Source: Acidobacteriota bacterium (GTDB lineage: Bacteria; Acidobacteriota; Blastocatellia; HR10). Taken from it: 64,000 nt of DNA. The stretch is taken from the NCBI GenBank assembly GCA_030550025.1, contig JAUQQC010000001.1:62001-126000 (forward strand). Direction: 5' to 3'. The position numbers and the translations under genes are program-made. Positions 59,953-64,000 of the stretch are shown here, in pieces (the first letter of the stretch is position 1; each line of letters begins with the position of its first letter). A model generated the notes under the pieces. It made no database searches and had not been told where the DNA came from. It saw only the letters and a program-made list of their open reading frames with translations.

Positions 59953-60204
59953 ATGGACGGTCCGGGTGGTATGAAGGAATTGGTCGAAGAGATCGTGAAA
60001 GCGATGGTGGACTATCCTGATCAAGTCCGCGTTCGGGAGGTCGCCGGAACGGGGACGATCGTCTATGAATTGCGCGTGGCGAAATCCGATCTGGGGAAGG
60101 TCATCGGCAAGGGCGGAGAGAACGCCAAAGCGATTCGGACGATCCTCAGCGCAGCGGGGATGAAGCAGAAGAAGCGGGTGGGGTTGGAGATCCTCGAGGA
60201 CTGA
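59953..60204 (+). CDS. khpA: KH-domain RNA-binding protein KhpA
   Basis: KhpA is a small single-KH RNA-binding protein that partners KhpB/Jag in many bacteria and affects cell division and small-RNA biology. The 83 residues show [40 protein letters not shown] with the GxxG loop (GKGG), and [22 protein letters not shown] 59953 adds six residues before the usual start MKELVEE at 59971. It is usually in an rpsP-khpA-rimM-trmD-rplS cluster, but here it stands alone. Confidence 0.92.
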   Translation: MDGPGGMKELVEEIVKAMVDYPDQVRVREVAGTGTIVYELRVAKSDLGKVIGKGGENAKAIRTILSAAGMKQKKRVGLEILED

Positions 60205-60792
60205 GCGGGCGAGGACAAGGTCGCGTCCCGGCGAACGCGCGCCGTTCCGATTGATGGTGAGGACCCAAAATCCGGCGCGGAGATAGGATTCGTGCCGTTG
60301 GAGTGCTCCGGCTGAGAACCGGACTTAGGGTGGAGACTTTGCTTCCTTCGGTGGGCTTTCCCATCACCTTGAAGGCGTGCGATCTCCGGGATGATCCACG
60401 ATGATCGTTGTCCTCCCTTTTCGTTCACGGCGCAAGGCAGGCGGATGACCGGCTATCTCCTATGGCGTAGGCGAGTGTCTCCAAGCGGCGCGGCGGATCA
60501 CCTCCCGATTGGTCAAGGGGCATATCCTCCACTGACGACGGTGATAGCGGCGGGCTTGTTGGCGGAGGGTAAAATATTGGTCCTTTGCTTATGGTCGAGT
60601 TCTCCGAGGGAGCCTCCCTGATGGACATTCGCTTCCGGGGCAGAAGATCGCGTGGAATGCCTTGAGGCGGTCGGAAGATTGTAGCTAGTCGCACTTGGAG
60701 ATCGTGGGGTTGAATTCGGGGAGAAGTGCTTCTTGACATGGGGAGTGAGCCAGATATAATGTTCGGCGAATTTCTCGCGCAGGAGGTGAGGT
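60205..60792. other. 588-bp gene-poor gap with hairpins
   Basis: No convincing gene is seen. Small frames on both strands lack ribosome sites and family patterns. Two hairpins stand out on the plus strand: TCCGG/CCGGA (60307-60311 and 60319-60323, 7-base loop), and a longer one with outer arms CCTTC (60345-60349) and GAAGG (60371-60375) around GTGGG-CTTT-CCC. The last 60 bp hold the promoter of the hydroxylase operon. The rest could be an untranslated RNA, a decayed gene or a plain spacer. Confidence 0.4.
60733..60760 (+). promoter_or_regulatory. Consensus promoter of the molybdenum hydroxylase operon
   Basis: Both boxes match the sigma-70 consensus fully: TTGACA (60733-60738) and TATAAT (60755-60760) with a 16-bp spacer, 32 bp before the GTG start at 60793. 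AGGAGG directly precedes the start. It is the best promoter match in the window. Confidence 0.8.
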
Positions 60793-61284
60793 GTGGGGCG
60801 GACGATTGAGGTGACGATCAACGGGACGCGATATCGCCATGAAGTCGAACCCCGATTGCTGCTGGTTCATTACCTCCGAGACGTCGTCGGCTTAACGGGG
60901 ACGCATATCGGTTGTGAGACGAGCTTGTGTGGGGCGTGCACGGTCTTGCTCAATGGAGCAGCGGTGAAGTCGTGCACGCTCTTCGCCGTTCAGGCCGACG
61001 GGGCGGAGATCATGACCATTGAAGGGCTGGCCGAGGACGGGCAGTTGCACCCGATTCAGGAGGGATTTTGGCAAAAGCATGGATTGCAGTGCGGTTACTG
61101 TACGCCGGGGATGATCTTGGCGGCCTATCAATTGCTCTCGCGCTCTCCCGATCCGAGCGAGGAGGAGATTCGACGGGGGATTGAGGGGAATCTCTGTCGG
61201 TGCACGGGGTATCAGCATATCGTCGAGGCCATTCGATATGCGGCGGAGAAGCAGCGGGTGGCGCGAGGGGCTCGCTCGGAGTGA
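60793..61284 (+). CDS. Molybdenum hydroxylase [2Fe-2S] small subunit (CoxS/XdhC-like)
   Basis: The 163-residue subunit carries two [2Fe-2S] clusters that pass electrons from the molybdopterin site to FAD. The N-terminal plant-type ferredoxin site is [15 protein letters not shown] with a further Cys in KSCTLFAV. The second cluster is [16 protein letters not shown] plus [20 protein letters not shown]. The start is the GTG at 60793 after AGGAGGTGAG. The gene heads a small-large-medium operon like CO dehydrogenase, nicotine and aldehyde dehydrogenases. The real substrate is not set by this subunit. Confidence 0.93.
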   Translation: MGRTIEVTINGTRYRHEVEPRLLLVHYLRDVVGLTGTHIGCETSLCGACTVLLNGAAVKSCTLFAVQADGAEIMTIEGLAEDGQLHPIQEGFWQKHGLQCGYCTPGMILAAYQLLSRSPDPSEEEIRRGIEGNLCRCTGYQHIVEAIRYAAEKQRVARGARSE

Positions 61285-61308
61285 GGGAACGAGCAATGGG
61301 AGGAGGAG

Positions 61309-63636
61309 ATGCCGAAGGGGAAGAAGTTCGTCGGTGAACCCATTCCGCGAGTGGAAGATCACCGGTTGATCACCGGGCGATCGCAGTATGTGGATGACAT
61401 CGTGCGACCGCGGATGGCCTATGCGGCGATTCTGCGCAGCATCTATGCCCATGCGCGCGTGAAGGCCGTGCACGTGGAGAACGCGCGGCGAGCGCCCGGG
61501 GTGATCGCCGTTTTCACGGGGGAAGATGTGCGGGAGGCCATCGGTCCAGTTCCCGTGGCGAGCCGACTGCCAGATTTAAAGGTCCCCAAACATCCGGTGC
61601 TGGCGGTGGAGAAGGTACATTATGTGGGGGAACCGATCGCCGTCGTCGTGGCGGAAGATCGGTATTTGGCGCGCGACGCTGTGGACTTGATCGAGGTGGA
61701 ATACGAGCCGCTCGAAGCCGTCGTGGACCCGGAGCGGGCCATTGCCGAAGGCGCACCGATCATTCACGAGGAGTTCGGGACGAATGTCGCCTTCGTGTGG
61801 CAGTTGAGCGGGGGAGATATCGAGCGGGCCTTTCGCGAAGCCGATCTGGTCGTCTCGCAGCGGATGGTGAATCAGCGGCTCATTCCTGTTGCGATGGAGC
61901 CCCGTGGGGTCGTGGCCGAATATCTCCCGGGCGAGGGACAACTCACCGTCTGGACTTCGACGCAAATCCCACACCTTTTGCGCACGCAGTTGGCGGCCAT
62001 GCTGAGGCTGGCCGAGAACCGGGTACGGGTGATCGCGCCCGAGGTGGGGGGGGGATTCGGGAGCAAGCTGAACGTTTATGCGGAGGAGGCGCTTGTGGGG
62101 TATCTGGCCATGCGGCTCGGTCGCCCGATCAAATGGATCGAGACGCGGCGCGAGAATTTCCTCTCGACGATTCACGGGCGCGGGCAGATCGCCGAAGTCG
62201 AGGCGGCCGTCAAGCGAGATGGGACAGTCCTGGGCCTGCGATACAAGATCATTCAGGACGTTGGGGCGTATCATCAATTGCTGACGCCGGCGATTCCGAC
62301 GTTGACGGGATTGATGGCGACGGGGCCGTACAAAATCCCCAATTTGCATGTTCAAGTCATCGGTGCCTTCACGAATAAAATGGCCACGGATGCCTATCGC
62401 GGGGCGGGGCGACCTGAAGCTACCTACCTGCTCGAGCGGATGATGGATCGGATCGCGGGAGAATTGGGATTGGATCCGGTCGAAGTGCGCATGCGGAACT
62501 TCCCGCAGCCCGAAGAGTTTCCGTTCCCGACGGCCAGTGGATTGGCCTATGATAGCGGCAATTATCAACAAGCGCTGCGGCGGGCACTGGAGATCGTCGG
62601 CTACGAAGGGTTACGGCAAGAGCAACAGCAACTGCGACAGCAAGGCCGATACCTCGGCATCGGGATCTCGACGTATGTCGAGATTTGTGCGCTGGGGCCT
62701 TCGCCGGCGCTTCCGGCTGGAGGATGGGAGAGCGCGACGGTGCGCGTTGAGCCGACGGGGAAGATCACCGTTTTGACCGGCGCCTCACCGCACGGGCAGG
62801 GACAGGAGACGTCGTTCGCGCAGATTGTGGCCGATGAATTGGGCGTCGAGCTGGCGGACGTGCGCGTCGTTCACGGCGACACGGCCATCGTGCAGTATGG
62901 CATCGGGACGTTCGGAAGTCGAGCGACAGCCGTTGGGGGGACGGCCGTCTATGGCGCATTGCAGAAGGTGAAGGAGAAGGCGACGCGTTTAGCCGCGCAT
63001 CTGCTGGGTGAGGAGAATGTGGCCAATGTGGCGTTTGAGGACGGATGCTTCTTCCTCAAGGACAATCCCGAACGTCGCGTGACGTTCCAGGAAGTGGCAT
63101 TGGCGGCCTATTTGGCGAAGAGCTTGCCACCAGGGATGGAACCCGGGCTTGAAGCGACATACTTCTTCGAACCGAGCAACTTCACGTTCCCCTTTGGAGC
63201 ACATATCGCCGTTGTAGAAGTGGACCCGGAGACGGGAGACGTGCAGTTCCGGCGCTATGTGGCCGTGGACGATTGTGGGCGCGTCATCAATCCCTTGTTG
63301 GTGGATGGGCAAGTGCATGGAGGGATCGTCCAGTCGCTCGGGCAAGCGTTGCTGGAAGAGGCCGTGTATGATGAGAACGGGCAGTTGGTGACGGGCGAGT
63401 TGACCGAGTATGCGATCCCGAAGGCGACGGATGTCCCGTGGCTGGAGACGGATCGCATGGAGACGCCTTCGCCCGTGAATCCGCTTGGCGTCAAAGGGGT
63501 CGGCGAGGCGGGGACGATCGCCGCGACGCCGGCGATCGTCAATGCGGTGTTGGACGCGGTGGCGCCGTTTGGCGTCCGACATTTGGATATGCCGCTGAAG
63601 CCCGAGAAGATCTGGCGGGCGATCCGTGGGGCGTGA
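61309..63636 (+). CDS. Molybdenum hydroxylase large (catalytic) subunit, AYRGAGR type
   Basis: This 775-residue molybdopterin-binding subunit belongs to the xanthine dehydrogenase/CO dehydrogenase family. It shows GRSQYVDDIVRPRMAYAAIL, VGGGFGSKLNVYAEEALVGY, the active-site loop DAYRGAGRPEATYLLERMMD, GQGQETSFAQIVADELGVEL, and the catalytic Glu in GVGEAGTIAATPAIVNAVLD. True form I CO dehydrogenase has AYxCSFR, while here the loop is AYRGAGR, as in so-called form II enzymes and many aldehyde or aromatic hydroxylases. CO as a substrate is therefore unlikely or unproven. Confidence 0.93.
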   Translation: MPKGKKFVGEPIPRVEDHRLITGRSQYVDDIVRPRMAYAAILRSIYAHARVKAVHVENARRAPGVIAVFTGEDVREAIGPVPVASRLPDLKVPKHPVLAVEKVHYVGEPIAVVVAEDRYLARDAVDLIEVEYEPLEAVVDPERAIAEGAPIIHEEFGTNVAFVWQLSGGDIERAFREADLVVSQRMVNQRLIPVAMEPRGVVAEYLPGEGQLTVWTSTQIPHLLRTQLAAMLRLAENRVRVIAPEVGGGFGSKLNVYAEEALVGYLAMRLGRPIKWIETRRENFLSTIHGRGQIAEVEAAVKRDGTVLGLRYKIIQDVGAYHQLLTPAIPTLTGLMATGPYKIPNLHVQVIGAFTNKMATDAYRGAGRPEATYLLERMMDRIAGELGLDPVEVRMRNFPQPEEFPFPTASGLAYDSGNYQQALRRALEIVGYEGLRQEQQQLRQQGRYLGIGISTYVEICALGPSPALPAGGWESATVRVEPTGKITVLTGASPHGQGQETSFAQIVADELGVELADVRVVHGDTAIVQYGIGTFGSRATAVGGTAVYGALQKVKEKATRLAAHLLGEENVANVAFEDGCFFLKDNPERRVTFQEVALAAYLAKSLPPGMEPGLEATYFFEPSNFTFPFGAHIAVVEVDPETGDVQFRRYVAVDDCGRVINPLLVDGQVHGGIVQSLGQALLEEAVYDENGQLVTGELTEYAIPKATDVPWLETDRMETPSPVNPLGVKGVGEAGTIAATPAIVNAVLDAVAPFGVRHLDMPLKPEKIWRAIRGA

Positions 63637-63651
63637 AGAGGGGGAGGGCTT

Positions 63652-64000
63652 ATGATCCCAACGGCGTTCGAGTATTTTCGACCAACGAATCTCTCGGAGG
63701 CACTCGCGCTCTTGGAACAGTACAAGGATGAGGCGAAGCTGCTAGCCGGCGGGCATAGTCTGATTCCGATGATGAAGCTTCGCCTGGCACAGCCGCAATA
63801 CCTCATTGATCTCGGTGGCGTGAAGGAGTTGTCCTACATTCGGGAATCGGGGGATCATCTGCTCATCGGCGCGATGACCCGGCACGTGGACGTCGAGACA
63901 TCGGAAGTGCTTCGGCAGCGGTGCCCACTCTTGACAGAGACGGCGCGTCGGATCGGGGATGCGCAGGTGCGGAACATGGGGACGATCGGAGGGAGTCTGG
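63652..64000 (+). CDS. Molybdenum hydroxylase FAD-binding medium subunit (cut by window end)
   Basis: The first 116 residues are visible: MIPTAFEYFRPTNLSEALAL, the FAD motif KLLAGGHSLIPMMKLRLAQP, and a second FAD stretch near the end (MGTIGGSL). This is the CoxM/FAD-binding subunit that takes electrons from the [2Fe-2S] protein. It starts 15 bp after the large subunit, with GAGGGGGAGGG before the ATG. The gene continues past the window. Confidence 0.93.
   Translation, partial: MIPTAFEYFRPTNLSEALALLEQYKDEAKLLAGGHSLIPMMKLRLAQPQYLIDLGGVKELSYIRESGDHLLIGAMTRHVDVETSEVLRQRCPLLTETARRIGDAQVRNMGTIGGSL

Noticed and set aside
60324-60342. Minus-strand string GCAAAGTCTCCACCCTAAG recalling the core of c-di-GMP-I riboswitches
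   Set aside because: The GGGTTnCC half of the riboswitch is missing, and no minus-strand gene follows within a leader distance.
61309-63636. Genuine form I CO dehydrogenase
   Set aside because: The active-site loop reads AYRGAGR and lacks the AYxCSFR Cys required for the Mo-Cu centre.

Overview
The window reads as a GC-rich chromosomal segment of a diderm (LPS-bearing) bacterium. The ADP-heptose and heptosyltransferase genes, a BamD-like protein and several secreted proteins point to an outer membrane. The mix of MeaB/methylmalonyl-CoA epimerase, DUF3108, amphi-Trp, fused MoaD-MoaE, CODH-like molybdo-hydroxylase and large FG-GAP/beta-helix proteins would fit Acidobacteriota or a neighbouring deep phylum. 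That placement is an inference with low confidence. I saw no insertion sequence, prophage, CRISPR array, rRNA or tRNA. Genes are dense, promoters are sigma-70-like (TTGACA/TATAAT type), and many convergent genes almost touch.

Layout. 1-3.7 kb: the 3' part of a repeat protein of IPT/TIG type, dnaJ and a small cysteine-rich protein. 3.7-12 kb: a plus-strand operon for inner-core LPS heptose (waaF, gmhB, rfaE1, rfaE2, waaC), continuing into an ICMT-like methyltransferase, a DUF3108 protein, an FHA-TM-serine protease and a class V aminotransferase. 12-13.7 kb: an M16-family protein lacking the zinc motif, and an amphi-Trp protein. 13.8-15.2 kb: a LOG-like nucleotide-binding protein and a HAD phosphatase. 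15.2-19.9 kb: a six-gene minus-strand operon, meaB-mce-PPIase-MBL-mtnP-bamD-like. 20-24.7 kb: two small membrane proteins, then accD-folC-LD-carboxypeptidase. 24.7-31 kb: SpoIID/LytB and tpx (minus), and a 1337-residue secreted FG-GAP/beta-helix/Ig protein (plus). 31-38.6 kb: recF-gyrB, queC, pta, rtcA, and a universal stress protein. 38.6-45.1 kb: a trans-sulfuration enzyme, eno, a methyltransferase, rpsT, a PGK-like/universal-stress fusion, and selD. 45-52.7 kb: GT2 glycosyltransferase, then plsY-gpsA-smpB-pepA-hypothetical-epimerase-J-protein-bioY. 52.7-58.3 kb: smc, two exported proteins, and alkyladenine glycosylase. 58.3-64 kb: fused molybdopterin synthase, LON-domain protein, khpA, a 588-bp gene-poor gap, and a three-subunit molybdenum hydroxylase operon cut by the window end.

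The most notable reading is selD. The obvious open frame begins only at 44979, but the minus strand upstream gives a perfect SelD N-terminus if one in-frame UGA (45034-45036) is read as selenocysteine at the catalytic position. A SECIS-like hairpin with a GGTC apical loop lies just after it, so the gene is itself a selenoprotein and runs from 45087. Other points of interest are a diverged phosphoglycerate kinase fused to a universal stress domain, a MoaD-MoaE fusion that must be cut after its internal Gly-Gly to work, an FHA domain joined through the membrane to a trypsin-like protease, and duplicated TTQLLE peptides in a zinc-ribbon membrane protein.
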